DNA from: Suillus spraguei
Lineage: Eukaryota; Basidiomycota; Agaricomycetes; Boletales; Suillaceae
NCBI GenBank assembly: GCA_016800925.1
Contig: JABCPU010000005.1
Location: 186,001-250,000 of the forward strand
Length of the DNA stretch: 64,000 nucleotides
Direction: 5' to 3'
Shown here: positions 1-12,700 of the stretch, piece after piece
Numbering within the stretch: position 1 is the stretch's first letter
Layout of the letters: every line of letters begins with the position of its first letter
Made by a program: the position numbers and the translations under genes
Notes under the pieces: model-generated
Databases searched by the model: none
Seen by the model: only the letters and a program-made list of their open reading frames with translations
What the model was told of the DNA's origin: nothing

Positions 1-124
1 TGTGACTGGTCTCATGGCCTGACTGGTTTCATGGCCTGAACGCTCTTGCGGTCCACCGCATTCTTCAAGGCTGCAACCGCTACGTTTACCGCGCAGCGGT
101 ATCGTCCTACGAGCATTGCATATT

Positions 125-1161
125 ATGAGTGAAGAAACTCACCCACCTGCCATGCAGCACATGGCCCAACACGTTCTCAACCAGTTACAAGAACATCGAT
201 CACGATGTCCACCAAGCTCACGACCAACCCCCCTATTTGTGGGCGTTCAAGGTCCACAAGGCAGCGGAAAGACTTTCCTAACTTCACGCCTCCGTGCCCA
301 CCTCTCCAGCCCACCACACGCTCTCGCCGTTACCGTGCTTTCTATTGACGACCTCTATCTTCCGCACTCCGGGCTCCAAAATCTTGCGGAAAGCCATCCC
401 CGCAATATCCTTTTTCAGGGAAGGGGACAGCCAGGAACACATGATGTACCTCTCGGTACTTCGGTCCTCAAGAACCTTAAAAAGATCAATGAAGTTGGTG
501 CAGGGACTGTCGAAATCCCTTTCTTCGATAAGAGTCTATATAATGGAAAGGGGGACCGCGTATCTCGTGGTGAGACGGTGAATGGCCCCCTGGACGTAGT
601 TGTGCTGGAGGGATGGTGCGTGGGATTTTTCCCTACGAGTAAAGAGGTTGTCGAAGAAAGGTGGAAAGAGCCTGATATCTTTGACATGAAAACCTTCGTG
701 TCCGTGGACAACATACTGGCCGTTAACGAGCGATTAAAGCAATATGTTGAGTGGTGGGATGCACTTGATGCTTTCATACAGGTACCTCGCTCTCGACGCA
801 CCCTTGGCATGCGACTCACTCTTTGAAGATAAAGGGGCCTCCGTCTGCACAGCTGTCTATCATATACAGATGGAGATTACAACAGGAACACAATATGAAA
901 GCCAAGAATGGCGGAAAAGGCATGACTGATGATCAAGTCAAGATGTGAGTGCTTCTTTTCCTCTCAAGGATTTCTCGATAACATTATGAGCAGCTTCGTA
1001 GACCGCTATATCCCCGGATACGTCTTTTTTGGTGATGGAGTGACGAGAGGATCATCAAGCGGTGGAGGAACGGAAACGGAGCAACTGCCGTCGTGGATAG
1101 GCAAGGGACTATCGTTACGATTGGTGATGATAGAGAGCTCCTGCATGTCAGTAATTTTTAG
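125..1161 (+). CDS. Tda10 / D-glycerate 3-kinase-like P-loop kinase (apparent 3' frameshift)
   Basis: Predicted ATP-dependent kinase of the phosphoribulokinase/uridine-kinase-like P-loop group, as in yeast Tda10 and plant glycerate kinase. The substrate cannot be read from sequence. Exon 1 (125-781) carries a Walker A motif, GPQGSGKT, near residue 45, then SIDDLYLP and a VVLEGWCVGF Walker-B-like segment, all typical of the family. Exon 2 (829-944) continues with YRWRLQQEHNM and GGKGMTDDQV, and exon 3 (from 994) with FVDRYIPGYVFFGDG. The introns are GT-AG, 47 and 49 nt. The start is the ATG at 125; an in-frame TTG lies just upstream. Near 1105-1115 the reading frame appears to slip: the frame that opens exon 3 reads PSWIGKGL, whereas the expected C-terminus (IGDDRELLHVSNF, stop at 1159-1161) lies in another frame. 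Without the slip the product ends at 1192. Family assignment is secure; integrity of the last 20 residues is not. Confidence 0.82.
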
Positions 1162-1411
1162 AAATAACGCTAGAACACACGGGTTTTACTGAGGACTGCG
1201 CTTCGACTTAATCTCACATGCAAGGCTGAGTGTACTATCTCCTTAAGGCATAGTGAGTTGGGACCCTTAGCTTTTGGGAGCACGTCCCGCAGGCAAGATC
1301 AGAAGGTGGGACACCTCTTCTGGAAGTCGAGCGCTAGTCTAACTATCACAGAGTTGAAGACCAGTTCGGTTCCTGGTTGCTTGCATCCATACACACTTGT
1401 ATACCTGTGCA

Positions 1412-2367
1412 ATGTCTGCTTACGGGGTCATCAACAGACTGCAAAGGACATCGTATTTGCCCAGTACGTTATGGGATAGTTCCAGGGTAAAGTCAGATCT
1501 CGGGACCCCATCTTTCGTCACCATACACCACATCGACCGGGCCGTAGTGGAGCCCAACCAAACCGGTCTATTCAACTACCTCCACTCCATTTTCGCAGAT
1601 GAAGTCGACAAAGGCTTGACGTATCCACAAGAAGACATTAAGGATCCCACAGCCTTCGGAGCTTACTTCTTCGGCGGAGACGTGCTCATCGCAATCATTA
1701 GCAAAGGAGATCCGCCCGCGATCAAGAGCGAGGAGCGCGGGGTGCGGGAGATCGAACAAAGTCTAGATGCTGCGAGACACGGGCAGACATGGGAGGAGTG
1801 CGTCGCAGGGTTTTACTACGTCAGTCGCGATCCTAGCCTATCGTGTCACCGCAATCTCACATATGTCGAATTCTGTGGAACCGGTAACACAGGTGAAACC
1901 CAACTACCCTGGGCGTTCTTCCCATGTAAGTGTGCTTCAGTTGGGCAAGGGAATCGCCGGCTGCGGAATTTGAGACGAACTAGGCTCGTTCGCTGACCTG
2001 CAATTTCCACTGTAGATCTGTAATGCAGGTTTTGTGGTCCCCCCTTCCCAACGTGGCAGTGGTTATGGGCGTATTCTCGCTAAATCATTTCTGCATTATG
2101 CACCAGCGTTGGGGTACAAGGCAAGCGTGTTTAATCTAGTGTATAATAATAACGTCGCCAGTCTTAAGTGAGCTTTGGCGATCTTTTTTGTATTCGTGCT
2201 TTACTGATCACTTCGATTGAAGGTTGTGGGAAGCACTGAACTTTACGAAAGCTGGACTTATACCCAAGGCTGGTCGTCTGAGGCGACAGGACGGTGAGGG
2301 CGAGGAATATGTTGATGCGATCGTCTTCTATAAGAGTTTCGAAGACACAGGACTGAACACACACTGA
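1412..2367 (+). CDS. GNAT N-acetyltransferase, Mpr1-like
   Basis: Predicted acetyl-CoA-dependent N-acetyltransferase resembling yeast Mpr1, which acetylates azetidine-2-carboxylate and proline-related intermediates and protects against oxidative stress. The substrate here is inferred. Four exons: 1412-1819, 1893-1925, 2016-2167 and 2223-2367, all GT-AG and in phase, giving 245 aa, close to the usual 230 or so. Exon 1 has FVTIHHIDR and the FADEVDKGLTYPQE block. Exon 2 is a 33-nt microexon (VKPNYPGRSSH). Exon 3 carries the acetyl-CoA-binding motif QRGSGYGR followed by LGYKASVFNLVYNNNVASLKLW, the classic GNAT motif A/B region. Exon 4 ends in AIVFYKSFEDT. The start is chosen at the first ATG in the open frame; an upstream exon cannot be excluded. 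It follows the kinase gene on the same strand about 250 bp downstream. Confidence 0.85.
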
Positions 2368-5300
2368 TGATCAGTGATCAGATAACAATCCTACGACAGA
2401 TATGTAGTTATGTGGTCGTGAGCCAAAGTCTAAATGATACTCACAGACCGACAGATGCGAAGAAGCTTGAACTTATGAGGACAACTGAAACGATGATCAC
2501 GAGGTACCGCGACAACTAAATGCCAGTTCCAGCCGATCGAGGTATTTAGGGAAACACAGCACAGCATATGACAACATAACCTACATTTTCTCGACTACAG
2601 CTTGCGGTCTCCAAGCCTGTGGAGTCAAGTCATGAGCGTCTATCACATCTCGAATGTTCTCTACAGAACGTGACACCGACGGACAGGCGTTAATGATTAT
2701 CGATCCTAGATAAGAAACTCCAAAAGTCGAAACAACCTGACTGTGGGGAAGATGCGATATCATCACAGGTGTCAGCTGGTATCAGTGTGTCAGAGATGAC
2801 ATCGAAGGAAGGGCCGCCGGGCCTGCATGACCCCTGCCAATCATTATGAAGATAGTTTATAGTACTGGTGATTCGGGTGAGTGTTTCCCAATGCGATCCA
2901 AACGTGTGATAATAAAGGGTGCAGGTTTGGAAGGGTGGACGGGTAATTAAAAAAGAGGGGCTTCGAGTCTAGGGTTATCTAGAGGTCCGATATCAATACT
3001 CTTTCGAATCTCGAACACTGCTTGCATGCGCGAGATAGGAGACATATGTGCTATCCAGTGGCGGTGTTGGACTTGCAAACTAGAACAAAAGAGAACTTAG
3101 CCAAAAAGCCTCTGTTCTCACCAGTAGCGACCCGTGTATGAAAGTGAAGAGTAAGAACTTGTCAAAAAATGTCAAATTGACCCTGCGAGTGAAACAAAAA
3201 ACACACCTAGACAGTTTATGGCCGAAACCTGTACATAGCTATGTTCGTTCACAGAACATCATGGAGCGAGTTCCCCACATTCCATCAATGCAGCGTCATG
3301 TGCCCGAAAACGAGAGTCAAGGGTCGAAAATAGTGACTGCCAGCGGCTTGAAAACACAGTTCTGTGAACGCTGATGGGTTGGGCACGTCACTCTTGGAGA
3401 CAAAGGTCTAGTGCAAATTTATCGATCTCTTGACAGATGACTGGTACACTATCCGCAGCGAGACAGTGTTTTTTGCCAGTACATTATGCCAATACACAAC
3501 AGTGCGCGACATCGGTATATCAGATTTCTGTCAGATGGCTGGTACCGCCCACCGCAACGGGATTTGAGCAGTGCGTTACGGTCCAGTGCGCCGCGCTATC
3601 ATCAAAGTCCGGTGAATATAGAACTCCGGTGCGCACAGAATCCAGAATCCTTATTGGCGTGCAAGTGACGACACGAGGAGGAACTTCATAATGATACTTC
3701 GAACTGGCGCCATTAAAAATGTGAAAATACGCAAAAACAAAAAGAAGACCGCGGAGAAATGGTGAGATGCTTACATTCCAGACCGCAACTGAAGGCTCCT
3801 AATGGCAAACGCATCGACTATCTTGGTGGCTGCAGTTTAGGAAACTACTAGAGGACAGCCAAAACAGTCTATGCATTCCAGGCATACCAATGAACGCCGT
3901 GTCGTACTCTGTGCACCGAGACCTCATGTCTGCTAGGCATGAAACTGTAACAGGTTGCAAGAAGATCGCATAGCATGGCTCATGTAATGTGCGCCTTCGA
4001 CAGCGTTATGATCTATAAGCCCAAAACTTAACTTTACCACTCGAGCAAAGTGACTCTGGTAATAATGAACTCAGTGTCGGCATGCACGCCACCTGTGGAG
4101 AAGGCCGCACCAAGGGTTACGAAATCGATGACATGAGGCTACAGCATGTTCTGGCCCCTGGTCTTTGAGGACCAAGATTACAATTACAACGCATTCGATT
4201 GTTGTTTTAAAATTAGCCCATTGTGATCTGTGAGATCCTAAGCACGGCCGCATCAACTTGGACTGGACGGTAGTAGGAATGGGCGCGCCAGCCACGACGC
4301 ACGGTTATGGAGGCACAGACTCATATCTTGGAGTCAGAGCTCATCACAAACCAAATATACGTTCACGAGCCGTAAACAGCCGCTTCTGCCACTTATCTCG
4401 GCTAGACAAGAAGCAAGAATGAACTTCTTATGGACCGATTAGCACAACTGCATGTGTTAAGAGCCCATGTCACTGCGCATGAATAATTTGATGGGGCACA
4501 CGCGCGGTACCCTGATGACAATTGTGAGATAAGCACTGTCACAAAAAATGTCATGATCATTTGAGTCCCTGCGTTCCTAAGTCACTGTATATATGTACTT
4601 GCCAAGTTGCTGTTGGATACGCCACTTTAAAATATTGCAATGTCTCGCTGTAATGGAAGGGGATCATTGACCAAGATGATCCAGGCCGCAGCAACGCAGC
4701 TAAAAATTTAAGGTCGGAGATAGGTGCACCACCCAAGCCACTACCATAAATGGTGGCGTTCGGGAGAAGGCACGACCATCCCCCCAAAAAAAACGTGTAC
4801 AGCCCTCTGGGCATATGAACGTTTTTCCATCGGAATGGTCTGATAGAACTTTGCATTCTAGCGCTCGGATAAGGCAGTCAGTTTGTACAAGCTAAACGGG
4901 GATGAGAATGTGGCGCTTTGAATTCAAAGGCTCTTTGTGCCACGCTTACACTTAACGTTGAACAAGGGAAGCACTAGCATGCAGATCACTGCTAGGCCTG
5001 TCAAACTCAGCGTCCTGAACTGGTATCATCGGTTCCGGCGGCCTTTTTGTAACTTAAACGTTGTCTTTTGTACAATGACTGCTGGCAGTAACGCAAGTGA
5101 TTATACTAAATCGATCATCTACCGCTGTCGTACGATTCGGCATGTGTGTGAAGCAAATATCTGTGCGTGGAAGCGATCCATCGCTTGTCGCTTCAACGTG
5201 CATCGAGGCAGGGGATCGATTACTCTTGATTCACATCAATCAATCAGTCTTGCATATTCATTCCCATATTGCATGACTGATTGTGGCATTTTTTGATTCT

Positions 5301-5586
5301 TCAGTATAGTTGTACATATGCCTAATGAAATAATACTGTAATGCGCTATTGACACAACATATGATGATAATGCGTAAGTGAAGCACGGTCCCAGAACAAC
5401 CTCGGGCCAAGTGATGATGCTGCAGGGTATAGATAGTCCTGGTAAATAACACACCGCGACCGACCGATAGTGACCGACAGCGATGAAGGTGTATATGTTA
5501 GCGGCGTCATCAAGACGAACAAAAATGAGTGTGCAAGTGGCGGTAAAAAATGCAACAAAAACCACAGTGCACTCAATGAGCCGCCT
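2368..5586. other. Intergenic, no recognisable gene
   Basis: Only short, unrelated open frames are present on both strands. None has a recognisable motif, plausible introns or codon bias resembling the neighbours. No tRNA, long tandem repeat or LTR boundary was seen. It could hold UTRs or decayed repeats that I cannot identify by eye. Confidence 0.5.
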
Positions 5587-6627
5587 TCACCAGACAGCTG
5601 GCGAAGCGAACGCGAACATCTTGTGCTTTGATGGAGGTGGTACCGGCACAGGCTCGTGTTTTGGGATACCCGGAGATGACGAAGCTGAGACGATACGAGC
5701 CGTACAATCCTCCATGCCTGGTGGTGTTGGCGGCGATGCCGTCGACGCCGGTGATGTTGATGTTGAATAACATGGTGATGGCGTATCTGGCGTTGTTGGC
5801 GGGGTAATATAGGAAGAATTCGGCGGAGGAAAAGCGGGCTTTGGAGGTGAAGGATAACGATGCCCATATGATGGCACGGGCGTCAATGCGGCTGGAGGAG
5901 CCGAGAAAGGATTTACCGTAGGAGGAGGGGTTGTCTTTGACGACGAGGGAAGAATGTAAGTGGGATAAGGTCCTTGACCTACGAAATCCTTCTTGACCAT
6001 ATCCTCGAACTCCGCAAGCGTTACTGGATCCACATTGAGCTCCCACTCCAGATACTGACACATCTCGCGCTCCATCTGGTTGATCTCCCGCAATTGGAAC
6101 ATGCCCTGGGCTACGATACTCCAGGATTTGTTGGAGTAAGTATCGTCACAGATGACCTTTGACGCGAGCATGAAAGCCGATACGAAAAGACGGTGACCCG
6201 AAGATCCCCGAGCAGTGGGAAAGCGCGCCTTGAGTCGCTGGAGGAGAACTAGGGCAGCAAAGGTTACCGAAGTGTGGAGTTTGGTGCGGTGAAGGGCATA
6301 AGCGATGAAATGGGGAAGCTTTACTTGGGAGTTAGATGACGAAGGGGGGTACTCTGGACAGGCAAAAAGATGGGTAATGAACCGCGCGCATAAACGGGAA
6401 ACCTGCTCGTGACCGTAAAATGGGTCAGAGTGTCTTGTCGTAGGCTGAGTGGATTGAGGTTTAGGTGGTGCCTAAGTATGTGTGTTGAATGACATGAATG
6501 TGACGAACGGCTACTAAAAACTGACCGAAGGTGCAGGATGATAGCCCATTCTCGAATGGGGAACACTCTGGGTATTCCGGAATGGGGAAGGATGGGCAGG
6601 TACTAAAGGTCCATGAACAGCAGCCAT
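5587..6627 (-). CDS. PCL/PHO80-type cyclin
   Basis: Predicted cyclin that would bind a Pho85/Cdk5-type kinase and control polarity, cell cycle or nutrient signalling. Two exons: 6526-6627 (MAAVHG start) and 5587-6471, joined through a GTCAGT donor and a TTAG acceptor in phase 0, giving 328 aa. The cyclin box runs from about residue 50 to 185: FYGHEQVSRLCARFITHLF, then LPHFIAYALHRTKLH, ALVLLQRLKARFP, GHRLFVSAFMLASKVICDD, TYSNKSW and EINQMEREMCQYLEWELNV. This order is characteristic of fungal PCL-like cyclins. The remaining C-terminal 120 residues are Pro/Ser-rich and low-complexity (PPTTPDTPSPC), a common regulatory tail. Neighbouring genes suggest no shared function. The assignment is firm at family level; the partner kinase is inferred. 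Confidence 0.88.
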
Positions 6628-6730
6628 AATGATGAGTGGAACGGGCGGTGTGGTGTCGCGAAGGCTGATCTGAAAGTGCAAGTGTCAACGTCTGGGAGTT
6701 TAGTTAGAACGGGACAGGAAGAATGACGGA

Positions 6731-6737
6731 GTATATA
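6731..6737 (-). promoter_or_regulatory. Possible TATA element of the cyclin gene
   Basis: A TATATA run lies about 105 bp upstream of the cyclin ATG on its strand. Position is plausible for a fungal core promoter, but short AT runs are common, so this is weak. Confidence 0.3.
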
Positions 6738-6739
6738 AG

Positions 6740-9700
6740 AATTAGGGCAGTGTGAAAGCAAAGAAGGAAAATGAATTGGAACCAAGGCCATGGGATGCGA
6801 AGATAGGTTTAGCAACGGCAAGGTCACTGCACCCTTCAAGATTCAATAGACCCCGTTTGCAACGAGGCAAAGAAAAAAAAATTATATATCTTAATTAATG
6901 AAAAAAAAGAATTACATAATCTACTCACCAGGAACAATGGCTAGTCTGCAACTCTGCGTGCTCAATCTTTATGTTTCGCTAAATCGCCTCGAGGAGCAAT
7001 AGAAGCCCTATTTACGATCTGAGAGGTTGCCGCTTTATGAAAACGGCGTAAAGTGATGAGCTGAGTATAGCGGTTGGAGAGAGGTGTGGAAATTTTAACG
7101 ATTCCAACGGCCTGTTATATATACGTCGACTGTGTCATTGTGGGCGCTATAATCTCATACCTAAATGACCCACAGCTGGCAGTGAGACCTCGGTTCACGC
7201 CGCGAACTGGTTTGCCAAGGCCCGATGTGGCAATGCTTCTCAAGTTCCTTGTTCCGACATCATAGCACAATACAAAGTTCCTGTTCCTCCTAGACTCTGG
7301 GGCCATGCTTGTACTCACTGCGAGACTGCGACGCACGCGGCTCAACGCTCACTCAGACTACCGTCACTTATTTTGACATTCCATACGGCTTTAAGTATAC
7401 CCGATCACCTTCATTAAATTTTCGCTGTCCTTCCGGTTAATTCAGAGCTTCATCCCGACCGTCATCCGTCAGTCATGCTTATCAATGTACATTAACTGCT
7501 TTCTCATGTACATGATCCGTTCGAGAGAAGCGTTTGCATTTCTTCAGAGGTGACTGCCCCCTGACACGGACTGTAGATCCGCGGAAGCTAGTGTTCACAA
7601 TCACCATGAGTCTCTTTGATTCGTCTTCAAGCCTGTCCGATACCTTCCTTCATACATGTTGTGAGTACGTAATTGAATTGATACCTTTGCAGTTCACATG
7701 CTACGACTCAATCGCTAGCACGTCAACGAAGCTTTTTAGTTATCTTCAAACACACCCCACGGATGCGCAGTTTTAAAACTCAGTGCATTAGATAGACGGC
7801 GCGTGTTAGTCCACTCTCAGCTCCATGGAATTATACATAGCGTTTCGTGTGAGTATCAAACCATCCCCCTTCGGTCATAGCGGCGATAAAATAACTACTG
7901 TAGCAGTGCAACTCTCGGGCGTTGCAGACTCAGACCGTCGGTATCATGTGATGCGTATTGCGCCATCACGTTAAATCCCGATATCACGGAGGCCTTATTG
8001 CAGTGTCTGCCATTCCAATCCAATGATACGTGTCACGGTTGTTCTGTTGCCTTAGTTGAGCCCTATCACATGTACCATAGCATCACCACTGGCCTTCAAT
8101 GATATGGCCTAGTATGCCATCACGAATGGATGACCTGCGTACATGGGAATCCCGCTTGCTCAAACATAAATGGTTGATCATTTACCGATCATGACGTAGC
8201 TTAATAGGCTACATACCCACCACAATATTCGCAGATAGTCATATGATAGTCGGTCTTGGACGGTCCGGGATATGATAAAAAGAACTACAGCGCTTTTGGG
8301 AGTTGACGCATCGATGGAGCCTCGGGCACCCGTCCGATGCTCTGCTAAAGGAGGTATGTAGTAAGCTGTCATTTCATCTGACGCACACGAATTGCTTATC
8401 GGCCGCTATGAAATGTCATCTGGAAATGCCATTCTCAGCGTGTTCTTATGAGTCTCCTGCTAGCTATGGTACCTACACATGCTCCTCGAGCACGGTGATC
8501 TACAGAATCGACCCTGATAGGCTTCTTCTATATCTCCACTGTGTTTGATGGGAGCTCGTTATTGTTATTCTTGATATATGATAAGTATAACTGGTGTCTG
8601 ATAGGAGGCCGTTTGCGCCGAGGCTTAGCATCGAGCAGGATGGAGCATGTTTAATTGAGGTGGAGTATTTTCTTGTTCCGCGTTGCTGCCCCTCTTTCTT
8701 GGCCCGATATCCAGTGCGATCCAAACTTGCGAGTGGAGATTATAGCCTCGAGCGGGTCTGGACACTCCACGTGTGTTTCATTCCGAGTATATTTTCCCCA
8801 ATCACCCCACAAAGGCGGCTGCCGATAAACATGTCGCTACTGGCGGCCTAACTAATTTCCATCGCCGACCCGGAATACAATGAAGCGTGCAGATTCGGCA
8901 GTCGAACCGTGCGCATGACCCTTGGTGTACGCTAATATTTGATGCAGATTTTCTTCTTTTGAAACGTTTTTTCAAGTTGTACTGGTGCTCTCACAAGAAC
9001 GCAAGTACGTTGCTTCCATTTCGTGTTATGTTCTCGACCCATTTTTTCTTTGACGTAAGATGTAGTAATTATCGGCGCCGTCGTGCAGGTCGGACACGTT
9101 CAAGAGTGGCCGAGTGTACCTTGCTATTGAATCGGGACACCCACGGTGTTGTTCTGGAAGCATAACAGTATCATTCAGGCTTCAAGTGCGTTATGATCTG
9201 ACCGACCCCTACTTGACCCTGTAATATTCTGCAGTGTCGCTCCTGAATTCGTTGCACAGGTTTCTGATCGGAGTATATGAGCCAGTAATCATTGGAACAC
9301 GTTTTGTGGGCTCAACGGTTTTCAAATTTCAATCATATGTTGCGAGGTCCCAAGTATGTAAGTTCAAACATACCAACGTTTCTGATACGGAGATAGGCTC
9401 GCAAACCGACCACCACCCTGGGTTACCATCAACTTGGCCGCTCGCGAACCACTGAGCGAACTGATCCCGATGCGTAGCGCTCAAACTGAGCTCATCTTAC
9501 TCGTGTCCAACTACAATATATCAGTGTATCCCTTGACTCAACGTGAGTGCATAGGCGCCCAAAAGCTTCCTGTGCTAGTTTCAGTCTGATTTTGATGGGT
9601 GTAGAACTTACCAAACAACACAGGAATATCCTTTCAAGTGAGGATTAATTATACTACAATCATAGTATGTCGTCCCTTGCGCCCCTGATTAATTGCGGCG

Positions 9701-12700
9701 CATGTAGCAAATTACCATGTTCGTCTGAGGTCATGTCGTTTTGGGGTGAGTTGGTGGGCGGTCTTGTTCCCCGGTGACAGATCTTTTGTCCAACTGAGCG
9801 CGCGCGGTGATTACTTGAGCTTGCCAATGATGCGCCCGTTCCAAGATGGTTCGTTCACGTGCTGTTCGCGTGCGCCAACTGGAATCTTAAACTCTCCTCT
9901 GCTGTGTGTCTAAAACAATATAAAGTTTCGTCGTTCCTGTGGATCGTTTATCTTGAGTACAGTAGATTGCTGGTGAGGCGCTGTTTCAGGTTTACTGAAT
10001 GATGAATTGGGGTGAGCGGGAGTGAGTGGTATGGGGAACTCCGAACAACTGCTGACTCAGGACGCTCATCAACCAGTGATGAATGGAGGACGACGTGACT
10101 ACAAAACGTGAATATCAACGAATCGGCTACCAACCGAATGCTCAAAGTACCAGTACCAAGCTCAACGAGAACGGACAACGTACTCTATTTTGGACCGCTG
10201 TGCCTCTTGCTTCATCTCAGCGACATGGTGCCTGCAAGCGCAGAGCCCATAAACGTCGCAACGTGCAGTTCTGCCTATCTCCATGGCTCAAGCCAGGCGT
10301 TGACGACACGGCAGTGAGTACCGTACAACCTTATTATGATCACGTTCATTCCGTTGTTGGCGGCTCTGACGCTTCCTCAAAAGTTATTTGACATTGCAAA
10401 CCAACAGTCAATTTATTATGTTCAAGCCTTGTGTGACGACTTGGGAAGGCATGTATATCACAACAATCCTCATAGTAGCCTTGTCGTTTCACGCAACCCT
10501 AGCCGCTGCGTCGGCGCCCATCTTGATCCAACATTCCGCTAGCTTCGAATGCACCTGATAAGCCGTGAATGTCGTAGCTTCAAACCATTCTTTAATATTG
10601 CCTGGACGCGCTTTCCAATTCGTTTTGGAATGCCGGCCAACTCGGTGTCACGCTGCTGCGCCACACAAGCACGTATCCAAAATCGGCTTGCAATTCCCTC
10701 GGGAGCATGGCACTCGGGTGGGTGTCCACTTTCGGTGGCGCCCATATTCTCCACCATGATGGTTTATCGAACTATGGTGCGCAGTATCGACGCTCACCTT
10801 TCTAAAAAGTCAAGTTTCTGATCGAAAAACAGGTTCGGCGAATAGAGTGCAAGCCTTTAATGTTGACCGTAGCATCCATCATTAATCAATATCTAACCAT
10901 TGGTGCTTATAAACGTCTCCCATGCGTATTGTTAAAAGGTCTATTTTATGCTTGTTTTCACAGAAGCCGGTGCTGACATTAGTAAGTATGGGCGGCAGTG
11001 CAGTGATCTTGTGAACCAGAATATGTATACTTCGTCTTCTCAACGAGTCACCTCCGCTTCCATTCACAACGCTTGTGATCCGCTGCGAGCGCCGGCTCGG
11101 CGGAAGGGCGCATTCCGTGGTGCAGAAGAATGGTTTCAAATTTATCCCTGATCGTAATATCGGCGCCAACACTTATCTGGTACAATGAGTTAGCTACAGG
11201 CGATTCTCTACGATCTTCTTCGAACTGGCTCGTCCGTTCTGAACTCGTTGGTTAATTCAATCTAATTGTCTCTCGCTTTACAGAGATTGTCAGGGTACTA
11301 GAGCAGGTCAGACGCATGCCAGCCACTGCTATCCACAAGACGCATCAAAGCTGGCAAACCCAACCCTTATTGCCACGCATCTAGGATAGCCTCGTTAGAG
11401 ACAAGTTATGACTTGATTGCTACCATAAACACGACCTCAGGGATCCTAATCATAGCGTGAACATCTGATGTATTTTAACTACGCCAGAAGCAGAAAACTG
11501 TATCAAATGCTTACTGAACTGCCCTTCTAAACAGCTGGGAATCATGAGGTATCGCGAAACGAAACGTTGTCTGACGTTACAACGTCGACCACGTTCTAGG
11601 GTACGAGGGTTTGAGTTGGCGGCTCCGAAGAACCCATGATGCCACCATTTTCAGACCTTCTTTTGATCGGCCGAATGAAAAACTAGCGTCTGATCCGTTA
11701 TGCGAGTCTGGCTAGCCGAAAGAGGGATGTTGATAAGGCTGTTTACCCTTGAAGAACCAGATTTACTACGTACCTCGACTTTCAGCTAATCGTGAGGCTT
11801 CGAGCCGAGGAGGATTCGTGATAGCAGGTCCGCCTTCGGGCCAGGTTCGGACCGCTGAGGTACTATGCGATCTGCATGGGTTTCAACAGCTGGCTGTACT
11901 TATCTTGCATTCAAAGTCCTAATCGGATTTCTGCACGTTATCCGCGGATCGACATCATCCAATAGCAAGCTGTGGTCCACCATAAAGGTGGCATAAACCT
12001 TGATCAGATTAGTAGAACGGTCAGGACTTTTTCATAGAGCCACCTTGATCAGAACGGTAAAAACTTCTTTACAGCGCTGCAGGCTAGACTGATCGCATTT
12101 GATCGCACAGTGCTTCAGGAAAGTCGACTTTCGAGGCTGGAGACGGTCCGACTATGCGCAGACACGTGGGCACTGGGCGTCTTGCAAGTGATGTATTTAC
12201 GCGAAGTACGTCGGTCGCCAAACGTTAGCCGTGCTATTTCATCACGCCGCTAGCTAAGCCTCAACACAAGTTTCATTCGCGCTTATTCATTATTAGCCGT
12301 TTCCCTCCGTGCCCCAGCCTCCTTCTCCGTCTCGTGCAGACCTTTCGGAAAGTCTGCCGATTCCAGGCTCAGGCTGTGGCTGATTTACGTTCGCTTAGAT
12401 TGTTCGACACATAATCACAGAAAAAACTAAAGACGTGTACCGAGCCTCCCCGAGCCCCAGTGAGTTTAGGTATTTCACAAGCATCATAGATGACAATCTC
12501 CTTCCCGCAATACCGCAGCATTTTCCCTATAGATGGTTCGTTTAGAGCGGCGCAAGAGGCAATGCTACCATACTCTCCATTCTCGGCGTAGCATACTCAG
12601 AACCAGCGTTTTCCGTCTAATGGGTTTTGCAGAGCCTTCCGTCTACGGTGCGAAGTCACTGCGGGCCGAATTGAAATACATCGGTGCAAGATTCTACTGC

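Noticed and set aside
116..124. Earlier TTG start for the kinase gene
   Set aside because: Fungal nuclear genes start at ATG; the first in-frame ATG at 125 is used.
5236..6061. Minus-strand frames overlapping the cyclin (Pro/Leu/His-rich and Ser-rich)
   Set aside because: They overlap the 3' part of the well-supported cyclin exon in other frames and have no motif of their own.
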